Made by a program: the position numbers and the translations under genes | NCBI GenBank assembly: GCA_015680685.1 | Contig: MNCI01011902.1 | Span: forward strand, 6,894 to 70,893 | Reading direction: 5' to 3' | Origin: Gnetum montanum | Lineage: Eukaryota > Streptophyta > Gnetopsida > Gnetales > Gnetaceae | DNA: 64,000 nucleotides | The notes under the pieces: model-generated | Seen by the model: only the letters and a program-made list of their open reading frames with translations | Told to the model about the DNA's origin: nothing | Database searches by the model: none | In this document: positions 31,893 to 45,360 of the stretch, piece by piece | Layout: each line of letters opens with the position of its first letter | How positions within the stretch are numbered: position 1 is the first letter of the stretch

Positions 31893-33484
31893 CTGTGGTT
31901 ACAACACATCCAAGGATTAGTATATATAATGTATAACTTATAATGTTTGGATACCTCATCTTGTCAGTTAGTTATGCTCAGGCTAAGGTTGGATCATGGC
32001 AGATTAATTATTTTATTAATCTTTAAGTTTAAAGTATCACCGGAGCTGGTGGAAAGGGTTTAACTTTTGTAATTTAATGTTTTCATGTTGGTTTCTTTGT
32101 TAAAATTTTATGGGAGTTAGAAATATTTGGAAAAATTTAAGATCAAAAACTTCATGTTTGTGGCCCCCATGATTAAGAGCTTACCTTTGGTAGCTATAGG
32201 ATCAAGCAATGGAGTGATTTGGACAAACAATTAGGAAGATATGGATTTTGGAAGGTTCTGAGCTTTGAAAATTGCAAAAACTCCTCTGGTGTTTAAAAGG
32301 AAATGTAAAAAATTTGAAGTTTGGGCATGTATATATAGACTATTTTTGTGTAGCATCAATGCGGTCCCGTATATAGGGTCTCATATACATAGGAGGTCCA
32401 TTGATGGGTACCTATTTACGAAGGATGTAAGAAAAAATTTTCAACTTGAATTTCTTACAAAATACATGAAGTTTTTTTGATGAAAGTGGGGTTCATGGAG
32501 TCCTAGAAAAGCTAAGAACTCAATGGAATCATCAAAGAGGATCATTAAAAGCTGAAAATTTAAAAATTGAATGGAGAATGTGTTTAGTGAAGAAATTGCC
32601 TTGAGAAGTGCACAGTTGGATGCATTAGATGGGATGCACAAAGGTTTGGATTGCAAGAATGTCTAAGGATGAGGTACTTAACTAACCCAACTAAGAGATA
32701 TGCAAGTGGATCCTTCCCATAGCCAGCACATGCCCTATTTTCTCTTGCATAACCTCAACCTAAGGAGTTCGTGGGTCCCATAGGTGATTAATGGTTATGA
32801 AAGTTGAGGACTAAAACCTAGAAGAATCTGCCTAAGAATTCAAGCATGTCAAACCAAGACATCGAACACAGACATGGACACTAGCAGTGATGTGAGTCAA
32901 GGAAAGCATAGATGGATGAGAGAGAAAGTGGAATAGAATTCCTAATTAAGGTCACATGAAGTCCCTCATAGATTTTATGGTTAAATGACTTGATAAAATC
33001 AATCCTTAGTCCATACCAAAAAAAATCACGTTCACTAACTTTGCACCACCACTCTCAAACTAGTCCACCCACTTGAGACACAAGAGTACTTCTACAAATT
33101 AAACATCATTCCTTATAGAGAAGAAAAGAGAAGTAGGAAGTGAGGAAGGGCCTTAGTTAGAGGGGATCTTTAGGTATGGGTAACATATCTTTCTAGTTCC
33201 ATAACCAGTTCTTGTAGCCCATTATTCTAGCTAAGGGGTGTGCTTTGAATTTTTATCATTTTTCATTTTTTCATATATATATATGATGGTGTAAAAAAAT
33301 GGTGTAAAATAGGAAAAACTATAAAACAAAAAGTGTTAAATAAACAAAGTATAAAACAAAAATGTGTAAAGCAAACAAAAAATAGAAAAACTAAGGAGCC
33401 ATGTAATTGGTTAGCATGGATGACCATCTCTCCCATGACTGAGTTGGAAGGAGGAGATCTGAAAGATTGAGCAAGGTTGTTCAT
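31893..33484 (-). other. Noncoding tail, T-rich repeat and end of pol in E1
   Basis: Homologous to the tails of E2 (39727-41700) and, in part, A and B. Holds GTAAAACAAAAATGT repeats at 33290-33400, a TCATGGGGG copy at 32163-32171 (minus) and TCATGGGAG at 33432-33440 (minus). No ORF is conserved among copies. Confidence 0.6.
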
Positions 33485-34109
33485 CTAATGAGGTATTCGT
33501 TGTATTGGCTTGCTTGGGATCATTGAAAGGTTTTATTTATTAAATATTAACTAACTATTTTTTGTTTGGGCTCTCAAGTTTGTAAATTATCATGATCCCA
33601 GAAGAAAAAGTTTTGTCAATTATATAAGAAACCTTCCACAATTTTTGAAATTTTGTTCATTGTGGAACATGTGTGGGGTTCCAGTAGAAAATCTTATCTT
33701 CAGGTTGAAATTTGACTTTTGTTATTCTTAGGTCATGTTGTTGCTTGCTTAATGCCTTGTACACCTCATTTAAGAACAAGGCCACTAATTGATTTTCATC
33801 TAGCACTTTGAGGTTGATTAATCGTTCTCTTTGTGTTGGACTCAGGTTGAGATCTAGATCATAGGCTGTTGAAAGTGTATAGAGTTTAGACTAATTAGGA
33901 AGCATTGGTAGTTTTCTATACACCAACTCATAGGGAGAGTAGCCTATAAGGAGTTTCCATGTTGAGTGGTAGGCCCAAAGGACATCATTAAGTTTTGTGT
34001 TCTAGTCTCTCCTATATTTGCTAAAAATTCTCATTAAGATCTTTGTAATCTCCTTGTTAGTAACCTTTACTTGACCATTGGCTTGGGGGTGGTAGGATGT
34101 TGTTAATTT

Positions 34110-34114
34110 ATGTT
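34110..34114. other. Target-site duplication of S2, left copy (ATGTT)
   Basis: ATGTT is repeated exactly at 35033-35037. Removing the insert and one copy restores the sequence seen uninterrupted in E2 at 42327-42345. Confidence 0.9.
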
Positions 34115-35032
34115 TGATGAAGTGTCAAATGGTCGATGCGTTTACTAGGCCACGTATACAGGACCCCATATATGCAGCCACATTGACGCGGCCTCGTCGA
34201 CGTGGCCTCGTCGATGCATCCTTCCATGTGTCGACATGGCCCCGTTTACGTGGCACCTATTTCGGCCTATAAATAAGTGGGCTCCCACCACACTTAGGTA
34301 CCTTTTTGTTAGTTGTAGCAAAGCTCTTGTAGTTTGTTCCCGCGAGAGTTAGAATATTTTCCAAGTGCCCGTAGTAAGTGTAAGAAAGGTATTCGGCTCT
34401 TTATTTGAGTGCTGATGTACTTGAGCCCATTGGCGTGAATGGCAATAAAGATGAGCTTTTCAATCATTCCTTAAAGCAATTGGACTTATTCATTTAATGC
34501 ATTTAATAGTTTAATATTTCTATGCCTTAATAGTCATTAAGTTTCTCTTGTTATTATTTTAATTGTTACCACTCATTCATAGTTCGTAGGAACCATAAGT
34601 ACGACGATCTCGAACATAAACCCAACACTTGGCAACCCAGTGATGCTTAACGTCTGGTAACCCAGTAGTGGTTAGGGGATGCTTAGGATGTGCATGGAAG
34701 ATGGGATCAGATACTTATTCTAGGAAGAGTCAGGACCTAGATTAGGATAATTATAGATTACATAATATTTTATTTCTTACTCTCCATTACGAGAATTAGA
34801 TACTAGAAGATAAAGTAAAAAGCCATAAAAATCAGTTGCCTCAATCTCACTTAACCATCGCCACTAGAACATCACAAGTGAGGTTGGGAGGACAACGACC
34901 GTTCTAACAAAGGGTTTTTCTGGTTAAGGTTTGGTGTATGCAAAGTGCTTATAGTCTACGGAATTCAACCGAGTCATGTGTGAAAGCCCATGATTTGCAT
35001 GGTTGGGCATAGGGGTACTTAGCCGCTCATCA
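34115..35032 (+). mobile_element. Ty3-type solo LTR S2
   Basis: 918 bp, ends TGATGAAG and GCTCATCA, exact ATGTT duplications on both sides, inserted against the orientation of E1. TATAAATA 34268-34275, AATAAAGATGAG context near 34444. It is the GC-richest LTR in the window, with many intact CG pairs, so it may be a younger copy or less decayed. Confidence 0.93.
34140..34275 (+). promoter_or_regulatory. Phased GTCGAC array and TATA box of S2 (best preserved)
   Basis: Grid positions: GTTTAC 34140, GTATAC 34154, ATATAT 34168, ATTGAC 34182, GTCGAC 34196, GTCGAT 34210, GTCGAC 34230, GTTTAC 34244, TATAAATA 34268. From the TATA box outward: 24, 14, 20, then 14 five times. Spacers are mostly GYGGCCYC-like. 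One further GTCGAT at 34132 is off the grid. Confidence 0.9.
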
Positions 35033-37951
35033 ATGTTCAATCCCCAAGCATTGCATGAGCTTACAAAAAGTGGTGCCTATGAAATGGATTCCATTGTTAG
35101 AAATTAGTGCACATGGCATCCCAAACCTATTTACGATGTGTTGTTGAAAAATTCAGGTAACAGTGGATGATGTACAATTGATGATGTCTACTATTTCTAC
35201 CCATTTAGTATAGTACTCAAATGATGACAATAATGTATACCTTTCCATTGGACATGAGCGTGATGGGACCCATGAAGTCTATGCCTCATATATTGAAGGG
35301 TTCCAATGGTTGGATTTACTATTGAGGTTCTTCCATTCGCATGGTCATCCCACCATCTCATTAACAATGTTCACAAGATTGGACAAATTGGTTGGCATTC
35401 CTAAAGATTGTTATCCAATAGTACCATGCCATCAAGATTTTAATGACCATGCATCTCCCTACATAGTGGCCTCCACAAGGGCCCTCGTGAGCATCTTGGA
35501 GAATGTGCAGTTGATTAGTATCAGGGACATAGCAACGAACCAAGCCATTGGCACACACCTTATAGAGGTGTTCGTTGATTTCCATGAAGTGCTTGGCTTG
35601 ATGAAGAAATTGTTCTTTCTTTCTATGGCCTAGATCTTGTGGCATCTCTTGAGTGAGAAGATAAGTAAGGATGTCATCATACCATTTTGGTTTTGCAGGC
35701 ACTTGGTTGTTAATTACTCTGACAAAGAAGAGTTCATCAAGAAATTGATCAGAGAGTGGGCTCTCCTCCTCTTTTGTTATTTCATCTTAACTGAGAGAGA
35801 TGATCGATGACCACATTCTCGGTTCCCTTTCGATCTACCATCATAAGATAGAATTCTTGCAAGATCACTAGCCACTGTATGACATGAGGGCTCACCATGG
35901 CTTGCTCATTTAGAAGCAAATGACACTATGGCTAGTGTGCACAAACACAGTGCTTGAACTTTTCCAAAGCATACACCACTACCATTAGTTCTTTCTTCAT
36001 TGTGATGTAATTGATCTATGCACCCACAATGCTTCAACTTGCGTAGTGGATGTAATATGAACATTTCTAATCATCTAGTTACATTAGCATAACTCCCAAG
36101 GCATAATTTGATGCATTTTTCATGATATGAAATGGCCTAGACTAGTCTGGTGCTTGTAGAATTGGAGTTTCTATGAGTCTCTCCTTCAGCTATTAGAATG
36201 CATTTTCATATTCCTTGGTCCAAACAAATGGAACATCCTTCTTTATTATCTCAACCAATAGTTTTGCAAGCTTAGAGTGTGCCCAAGGAATGACCAGAGA
36301 TCTTTAACTATTTTTGATTGATGGGTTATTCCTTGGATGATCCTTATCCTTTTAGGATCTATCTTGATCTTTGCTTGTGAGATTTTGTGCCCCAAGACTA
36401 TGCCCTCTTGGATCATTAGATGGCTATTTTGCCAATTGAGTCACAAGTTTATCTTCACACATCTTTTTAATACTTACTCAAGGCAATCCAAGGCTTGCTA
36501 GAATGTAGTGTCATAGGTGGAAAAGCCATCCATGAAGATTTCCATCCCACTACCAATTTTCTATTGAAATATGCTCAAGAGCATGTGTTGGAATGTCGCA
36601 GGAGCATTGCACAGACCAAAAGGCATCTTTCGATATGCAAAAGTTCTCTAAGGACTTGTGAGTGTAGTTTTGGCTTGATCCTCTAGTATAATTTGAATTT
36701 GGTTATAGCCACTATAACCATCTAGAAAGCTATAATAGCAATGTCTAGAAATGGTGTCCAACACTTGATTAACAAATGACAATGGAAAATGATCTTTGAG
36801 TTGCCATGTTCAACAACCATAAATCAACACAAACGCATGACTTGTCATCTTTCTTTGGCACAATCACAAGTGGGATGACCCACTCACTATCCACAATAGG
36901 ATAGATAAACCTTGCCTTGAGGAGTTGTTCTATCTTCTCTTTGATGATATGCTTTAATTTGGGGTTCAACCACCACCGTGGCTACTTCCTTGGCTTCATG
37001 GACAGATCAATATAGATATGATGCTGGCATATTCGTGGATCAATCCTAGTGAGTTTAGAATATGATCAAGCAAAGATCGTTTACCATATGTTAACCACTT
37101 TCAATAATATCCCTTTTTGTTCAGGAGTAAGTTTAGCATTGATTATAACTAGCTTTCCATTGTTCATAAATGCATATTCTAGGTTGGTAACCAAAGTCTT
37201 TAACTCTAGGGGTTCTTGTTGAAAATTCTCCGGGATTTCCAACTCTCCCCAATAGGTATCATTATTTTTGTCATTAGAGAGTTAGTGATGAACTTGCTCC
37301 AATTCATCTATCCTTGTGACATAGGCACATATGGGGCTCTCAGTCTATTCCATGCAAATTGTGCTACTCTCAAAATTAGATGTCAGCCATTGGGTGCCCT
37401 ATTATTTTGTGGCTAGTGTGTATAGACACCTTTGAATGTTTGTAAGCATTTGGACCTTGTATCACTGTATGCAATGCATGGAACTCATTTCTTCTCGATC
37501 TTTCCAAATGCATTTTCCTTGGAAATTTCCAAGGAAAGATCTCTAATGCCCATTCTTACATCAAAAGTACTTAGCCATGTTCTTTCCATAATGATTAGAA
37601 ACTTCCCCTTGCAATTCTGAACTTTGATTACTAGGAAATCAACAAGATAAGACTACCCATAGATAGTGGTCACAATATCTTCTACTAGGTCCAATGTAAT
37701 AGTGCATCTGCCAATTCTTATATGGTATTGCTCTTTTTGAAATGCGATAGGTTTTAGGCAGTATACATCTTACGGAAAATTAGATTAACATTGGAACCTA
37801 AACCTAGAAGAGCTTTGCATGGTTTATTTCTAGTAATATGCAAATAGATAAGGGGATTTCTAGGATCAGCTAATTTACTAGGAAGGTTGCTAGCCTGGAT
37901 CCAATCAAATACATCATGAGCTAACATAATAGTGTAGATCTTGGAAGGCAT

Positions 37952-38845
37952 TTGGTTTGAAGGGCTCTAAATTTGATGATTTGCAAAGGGTGAGGAAGAA
38001 CCAGGGTGACCAGTTGTAGGAGTTTGTGATGGCTTAGAAGGATTGTTGGGTTTGAGGAATGGTTCTTTGCAAGATGTAAGTTTTGAACCACTCAGTTGAT
38101 TAACCGGTTATCGATTAATGGCTCTTGTAGCATTATGCTATTGTAGTTGAGTTGGAAGCTGACCTTACATGGATGGAGTAAGAAATAGCTATGTTGAGGA
38201 TGGAAGAATAGGTGTAGGTACATGATGAGGGTATGGATGAAATATGGGATCCCTCCTAGGAGTTGGAGAATGAGTTCAATGATATTCAGGAGGGTGGTAG
38301 TAATGCTGGAAAGGGGAAACATGACTGGAAGAGTCACATGGATATAGGGATTATTGAACATAGTACAGATATAGATTTGGCTACCTATAAGGGTACTATT
38401 GCCATGGTGGTGGCATCCCCCACAGTTGTGGTTACTGCCACTACTGATACTACTCATATGGTTGTGGTGGAGTTGCTCTTGGATAATAAGGTTGTTGCTA
38501 GTGGAACTACATGGGATTGTCTTGAGGATAAGAGAATCTTCTAGGTGTTTGCCTTTTTGATAGTCATGGATTCACAACATACACCCTAGATTCCTATAAG
38601 TGTGACACAATAGGGCAACATTCCTTAGGATGTTCATAATGGCAGATGTCACATCCATCGTCATCATCTAATTCAATCTCCATAACTTCTTCTATTATAG
38701 TAGCTTTGACCTTGCCCCTTTGGTAAGCATGTTCAGCTTCTTTCTACCTCATGTGGTCATGATCACTACTTTGCTCTCATGATTCTTCTACAATGTTTAG
38801 AGTAGCTTAGAATTTTTCATCCAACGAATCTCACATTTTATCTAC
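37952..38845 (-). pseudogene. gag C-terminal part of E1, left of E2
   Basis: Pro/Gln/His-rich region with HNCGGCHHHGNSTLIGSQ and a small acidic segment before it, matching the gag C-terminus of A and B. It meets E2 at TCTAC (38841-38845) and resumes at 58065. Stops and frameshifts are frequent. Confidence 0.7.
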
Positions 38846-39704
38846 TGATGAGCAGCGAGGTACCCCTATGCCCAACCATACGAGTCACAAGCATTCATGC
38901 ATGATCTGGTTGAATTTTGTAGACCTTAAGTTTCCACGTACATAGGTTCCAAAACATGAAATCTAATTGTGATGATCGTTGTCTTTTCCACTACAGTTGT
39001 GATGCTTAATTATATGGTTACGTGTAATTGAGATACATGATTTTTATTATTTTATATTTTATTCATCTATGATTAATAACATGTTGAAACTCAATTTATA
39101 AATCAATTTAACTAATCTAATTACTAATTAATAACTAACTATCCTAACATAAGTATCTGGTTCCACCTTTCGTGCACATCTTGAACACATATAACGTTGT
39201 TGGGTTACCAAAAGTTAAGCATTGCTAGGATTACTAAGGGTCATACGCATGCTTGAAGCGGTCATACTTATGTGCTTAATTAACTACTATTTAATCTATC
39301 TACCTTACTTTAGCTTACAATATTAAATGGAATTATACAAAACATTAAATGCATGAATTAAATATTTAAGCATGTGAAAGTGTTGCAAGGTTTGATCAGA
39401 AAGCTCATTTTTATTGTCACACACACTACCATGCTCAGGTATAACAGTGCTCAAATAAAGATCCATACACTCAACGACTCCTACTGCAAGCACTTTGGAA
39501 AATATTCTAATTCTAGAGAAAAGAAATCACAAGAGCTCTGGTATGCTATGACAAAAGCTCCTTGAAATTGTGTGCCCAAGCGTTATATTTATAGGCTAAC
39601 ACACACCCATGATATCAGATATTTGACATCACTTCTTAGAACCCAATATCACATATCCAATATCAAGTTTTCGATATCAGAGCCAGGAAAAATATGGTTC
39701 ATCA
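38846..39704 (-). repeat. 3' LTR of E2
   Basis: 859 bp from TGATGAGCAGCG to GGTTCATCA. Minus-strand TATAAATA at 39586-39593. Confidence 0.9.
39586..39678 (-). promoter_or_regulatory. Phased GATATC array and TATA box, 3' LTR of E2
   Basis: GATATC 39611, GACATC 39625, AATATC 39645, AATATC 39659, GATATC 39673; TATTTATA 39586-39593. From the TATA box outward: 23, 14, 20, 14, 14. Confidence 0.88.
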
Positions 39705-41603
39705 TATCCTCATGATTGAATGAAAACTTGTCCTCAAGTTAACAAGAGGAGGAACAAGTTCCTTACAAAATATTGAAAAGGTATGGGATTACTGACTGAC
39801 ATGCAAATTGACACAGATGGAATAGATAGACTTTAAGTGCCTAAGTGTATGAATTTACAATCATTTACAAAATTGGGTGTTCATGACAATAAAATTGAAC
39901 ACCCTGGACAAAACTAACATCCAACTCCTTTGGTAGCTAAAGAGCGAGCAAGAAGATTCAATGACCATGAAGGGTACTTTTCACATGGTGCTACTACTTA
40001 TCTTTTAGTGAAGATAGTCCTACTTCTAGTCCATACTTCACATTGCAATCACAAAAAAATCATGAATTAGTGTGCATTGTGTAACATATAGCTTTTAGGT
40101 ACCTCATCACATCGATAGTTACACTTGGCTAGGTTGTGATTATTGTGGATTGATTACTTTAATAGTATTAGTGGGAAGATTGAAAAATAGGATGAAATAA
40201 ATAAGTAGTTCATTATTAAATTCTAAAAAGTCCAAATGTCATGAAATGCTTGAAGAGGATTTCATTGAAAAATGTTGTGAAAATGTGCACAATTGGATGT
40301 CATTAATGGAGCACGCAAAAGGATTTAATTGTGAGGATGTCTAAGGATAAAAAACTTAACTAACCCAACCAAAAGGTATGAAAGTGGGTGCTCCCCAAAG
40401 TAGGTACATGCCCTTTATTACCCTTAACTTTAAATTGAGGAGTTTGTAGGCCCCATGGATGATTAATGGTTACAGAAAGTTAAGTACAAAAACTTGGAAG
40501 AAACTACCTAAGAATTTCAACATATCAAACCAAGACATTGAACAAGAACATGAAACTAATAGTGAGTTGAGCCATGGAAAGCATAGATGAATGAGAGAGA
40601 GAGAGTGGAATGGAGTTCCTGATTAAGGTCACTTGAAGTTCCTTGTGAATTTCATGGTTAAATGACTTGATAAAATCCATCCTTAGTCTAGACCAAAACC
40701 AACCACATTTAGTGACTTTGCATTGCCACTCTAAGACTAGTCCACCTCCTTAAGACACAAGAATGCACCCATAGAATAAGCATCATTCCTTATTTAAGAA
40801 GAAAAAAGAAGTAGGAAGTGAGAGAGGGCCATAGTTAGAGGGGACTTTCAAGCATGGGTAACATGTCTTTCTAGTCCCATAACCAGTGCTTATAGCCTAT
40901 TTATTTTGCCTAATGGATGTGCATTGAATTTCCATCATTGTTTTTCATTTTGAAATGGGAACAATATCATGAAAATACTTATTCAACTTCCTATTATTGG
41001 TTGACACAGAATGGTAAGAAATCCATGAAAACACACATGTGCCCAAGTAAGCAAAAAGGCACAAAGAGTATCGAGTCCTCTTGAAGTCACACCTTGTTCA
41101 AACCTTTGAATCCTTTCTAAATTTGGAAATTACCAGGGTTACAAGTTCATTAAGGTTTTGTTGATGAAAAGGAACCTTATACTTCTAGAACAAGTAAAAC
41201 CATAGAGTTTGTGGATTGGTGGATGTTATGGACTCACTACCTATTTCATGAAAAAGAAACCATGTCCTAGTTATCAGTAACAAAATTCAAAGCTAGAATC
41301 CAGACACCAACAATTAAATAACTAGATAACACATGTCCACATCAAACAAACCACACTATACCTAATTGGCAATAAGGCACATTATTGTTAAAACATAATA
41401 AGAAAATCACATTCAAAATAAAGGAAAATATACAAGAAATTGTAAAATATTTTTAAAAAATAAGATGTACTAACAATGTTGTAAAAGAAAGATTTTGAAA
41501 AGTTAATAATGTAAAAACAAAAAGGTGTAAGATAATGAATGTGTAAAATAAAAAAGTTGTAAAAATAACAAGGTGTAAAATAAAAATGTGTAAAAAAAAG
41601 CAT
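39705..41603 (-). other. Noncoding tail and T-rich repeat of E2
   Basis: Begins with the primer tract (minus ATCATGAGGATA) and ends in GTGTAAAATAAAAA repeats (41390-41600). Compared with E1 the whole ORF2 block is absent while flanking tail sequence is shared. Confidence 0.65.
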
Positions 41604-44600
41604 GAAAAATTGAGGAGTTGCTTATATAGTTAGCATGGATGGCCATCTCCCCCATGACTAAGTTGAAAGGAGGAGATCTGAAAGATTGAGCGTGGTTGTC
41701 CATCTAATGAGGCATTTGTTACAGTAACTTGCTTAGGCTCATGAAAAGGTTTGACTTGTTATATGTTGATCAACTACTTCTTGTTTGGGCTCTTAGGCTT
41801 ATATATCAACATGGCCCTAGAAGAACAAGTTTTGTAAATGATATAAGGTCCTTCCCACAACATTTGGAACTTAGTTTGTTGAGGTATGTGTGTGAGGTTC
41901 TAATAGAGGACCTTATCTCCTAGTTGAAATTTGACTTTCCTAATTCTAAGATCATGGTGCTTTTTGTTAAATGCCTTGTGAAACTCGTTAGATGACAAGG
42001 CCACTAATTGGTTCTCATCTAGCAAGTCGAGATTTATTAATGTTTATTTTTGTGCTAGACTAAGTCAAGGTTAAGGTCACAAGTTTTTGAAAGTGTACTA
42101 AGCTTGAATTAAATAGGAAATGTTGGTAATTTTCCGTACATCAACTTATAGGGAGAATAGCCTATAGGGAGTTTCCATGTTAAGAAGTATCCCTAGAGGG
42201 CATCATTGAGTTTTGTGTTCCAGTCTCTCTTATATTTGCTAACTATTCTTGTTAAGATCTTTGTGATTTCGCTATTTGTAACCTCAACTTAATCATTGGC
42301 TTAGGGGTGGTAGGGTGTTGTTAGTTTATGTTCAAATCCCAAGCATTGCATAAGCTTTTGAAAGGTAGTGCCTGTAAAGTGGGTTCCATTATTAGAAATT
42401 AATGCACGTGACACACTAAACCTATTTACAACATTCTATTGTACAAATTGAGCAACAATAGAAGATGTACAGTTGATGATGGCTACTGCTTTTGCCCATT
42501 TCATAGAATAGTTAATAGTGACTATGATGTATGCCTTTCCATTTGACATGGGCATGATGGGATCCATAAAATCAATGCCCCAGATGTTGAAGGGTTCTAG
42601 TGGTTGGATCCATTACTGAGATCCCTCCATTTAAGCAATCATTCCACCATCTCATTGGCAGCATTCACAAGAGTGGATAAATTGGTAAACATCCCTGAAA
42701 ATTGTTGGCCAATAATACCTTACCATCAGAATTTTAATGGCCATGCATCTCTTAGCATAGTGGCCCCCACAAGGATCCTTGTGAGCATCCTGGAGAATGT
42801 ATAGTTGATTAACATTAAGGAAAAACCAATGAATTAGGCTATCGACACACACGTTGTAGAGGTGTTTATTGATCTTCATGAAGTGTTTCACCTCATGAAG
42901 AAACTGTTGTTTCTTTCGATGGTCGAATCCTTATGGCATTTATTGAGTGAGAAGATAGGTTAGAATGCCATCATACCATTTAGGCCCAGTGGATAATTAT
43001 TCAATTATAGCCATGGCAAAGATGTTTTCATCAAAAAATAAATTAGATAGTGGGCCTTCCTTCTCTTTGTTATCCCATTGCAACTAAGACAAGTGGTCAG
43101 TGATCACATTCTTAGTTTCCTTTTGATTTATCATTGTAAGATTGAATTCTTGTAAGATCACTAGCCACCATATAACATGAGGGCTTACTGTTGTCTTGTC
43201 CATGAGGAAGCAAATGGCACTGTGGTCCATATGCACAAAGATTTTGTATTAAAGAAATATTGCCTAAACTTCTCTAGAGTAAACACCACTGCCATCAATT
43301 CTTTTTCTATGGTGGTATAGTTTAGTTATGCACCTACAATGCTTCGGCTAACATAGTGGATGTAATATGGATGTTTCTTGTTGCCCAATTGTGTAAGCAC
43401 AACCCCCAAGACATAATTTGATATATCGGTCATAACGTGAAATGGTTTGGACCAGTCAGGTGCTTGTAAAATTGGAGTTTCTACAAGTTTCTTCTTCAGT
43501 TGTTGGAATGCTTTTTCACGTTATTTGGTCTAGACAAATGAAGCATCTTTCTTTGTTAGCTCAACCAATGATTTTGTGATGTTACAAAAATTCTCTATGA
43601 ATTGCCGGTAGTAGCCAGTGTGTCCAAGGAATGATTGGACATCTTTTATAGTTTCTGGTTGATGGGTAATTTCTTGGATGATCCTTATTTTCTTAGGCTC
43701 AACCTCAATTCCTACTTGTGAAATTCTGTGCCCTAATATAATGTCCTCCTAGACCATCATATGGCTCTTTTGCCAATTGAGTTGCAAGTTTGTTTTCACA
43801 CATATTCTTAGTACTTGCTTAAGGTGGTCCAAAGCTTGCTCGAATGTAGTGCCCTAAGTGGAGAAGTCATGCATAAAGACTTCAAATCCACTACCAATTT
43901 GCTATTGAAAGATGCTTAAGACTAGGTGTTGAAAAGTGGTGGAGCTTTGCATAGACCAAAAGGCATCTTGCGATATGCAAAGGTCCCCCAGGGACTTGTG
44001 AATGTTGTTTTGACCTAGTTCTTTAGTGCAATTTGGATTTGGTTATAGCTGCTATAACCATCTAGAAAACTATAATAATAATGCCTAGATGTAGTATCCA
44101 ACACCTAATCAATGAACAACAACGAAAAATGATCCTTGAATGTTGTCATATTTGATAGTCAAAAATTGATGTAGACCTACCACTTGCCACCTTTCTTTGA
44201 CACAATTATGAGTGGACTAACCCACTTACTATTCACAATGGGATAGATAAACGTTGCCTTGAGGAGTTGTTCAACTTCCTCTTTGATGATCTGCTTCAAT
44301 TTGGGGTTTAATCACCTCTGTAGCTATCTCTTTGGCTTCATGGCTGGGTCAGTGTAGATATGATACTAGCATATCCTAAGATTAATCCCTGTGAGTTCAG
44401 GATATGACCAAGAAAAGGCTATTGATGATTTCTCAACCATATTCAATAGCATTTGTTTATGTTCTAGAGCAAGATTTGCATTGATTATTACGAGCTTCCC
44501 ATTTTTCAAGAATGCACATTCCATGTTGGTAGGTAGATTTTTTAACTCAAGGGGCTCTTATTTAAAATTTTTAGAAATTTCCAACTCTTCCCAATAGGTA

Positions 44601-45360
44601 TCATCCTTTTCATTATTAGAGAGTTGGTGATGAACTTTCTCTAGTTCATCCATGCTTGTGACATAAGCGCATGCTAGGCTCTCAGTAGGTTCCATACAAA
44701 GTGTGTTGCTACCAGAATCAATGGTTAGCCATTGGATGCCTTCTTATTTTGTGGTTTCTACGTACAAAAACCTTTGAATGTCTACTTCAGTTGCACATTG
44801 CTTACATGTGAAAATATATGCTTATGTCATGGACTAGAGTTTTTGCATGTAATTGCACCCTGTATCACTATACGTGATGCATGGAACTTGTTTTTTGTCG
44901 ATTTTTCTGAATGCATTTTCCTTAGATATCTCTGGGAAAAGATCTTTGATGCCCATTTTTGCATCAATAGTGCTTAGCCATGCCCTTTCCATGATGATTG
45001 GGAAGTCCCCTTTATAGTTCTAAACCTTGATTACTAGGAAATTAGCACGATAAGACCATCTATAGATAGTGGTCACAATGTCTTCTACTAGCACCGATGG
45101 AATAGTAATGGACTGGTATGCTAATTCCAATCAAACATTGCTCTTCTTATGGGATAGTAGGTTCTACACAGTATACATTTCATAAGAAATCAAGTTCACA
45201 TCAGAACCTGAATCAAGAAGAGCTTTACATAGTTCATTCCCAGAAATTTACAAATAAATAAGAGGACTCCTAGGATTAGCTAATTTTTTAGAAAGGTTCC
45301 CAGCCCAAATCTAATTAGATACAACATGTGTGAGCATAACAATATGGATTTTGGGTGGTA
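41604..45360 (-). pseudogene. pol of E2 (protease, reverse transcriptase, RNase H, integrase), broken
   Basis: Protease near 45245-45175 keeps ALLDSGSDVNLISYEMYT with an intact D-S-G, and FPIIMERAWLSTIDA later. Reverse transcriptase from 44310: NPKLKQIIKEEVEQLLKA, motif A YYSFLDGYSSYNQIQI, then TSPWGTFAYRKMPFGLCKA; motif C near 43875 is FMHD instead of FMDD. RNase H near 43450-43250 has PFHVMTDISNYVLGVVL and LNYTTIEKELMAVVFTLEKF. The integrase zinc domain (42810-42652) has HKDPCGGHY ... SCECC. The core shows WGIDFMDP (first Asp), ISNNGTHF (second Asp replaced by Asn) and TPYHP ... QVEVTNSEI (the Glu kept). Several stops and frameshifts. Confidence 0.88.

Larger units (their letters stand above)
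33485..37951 (-). pseudogene. pol of E1 (protease, reverse transcriptase, integrase), broken
   Basis: Protease 37951-37754 reads NPLIYLHITRNKPCKALLGLG, where the catalytic Asp is Gly. Reverse transcriptase starts near 36969 (MNPKLKHIIKEKIEQLLKAR, SEWVIPLVIVPKKDD). Its motif C near 36530 is FMDG instead of FMDD. RNase H and connection remnants lie about 36300-35750. The integrase zinc domain (35702-35361) shows DAHEGPCGGHY ... SCEHC (H, H, C, C). The integrase core has ISNNGIHF near 35080, where family members carry Asp after Ser. Solo LTR S2 interrupts the core. Stops and frameshifts throughout; three catalytic positions are lost. Confidence 0.85.

Noticed and set aside
34124-34140. GTCGAT at 34132 as a further array unit of S2
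   Set aside because: It is 8 bp off the grid position at 34140; counted as off-grid.
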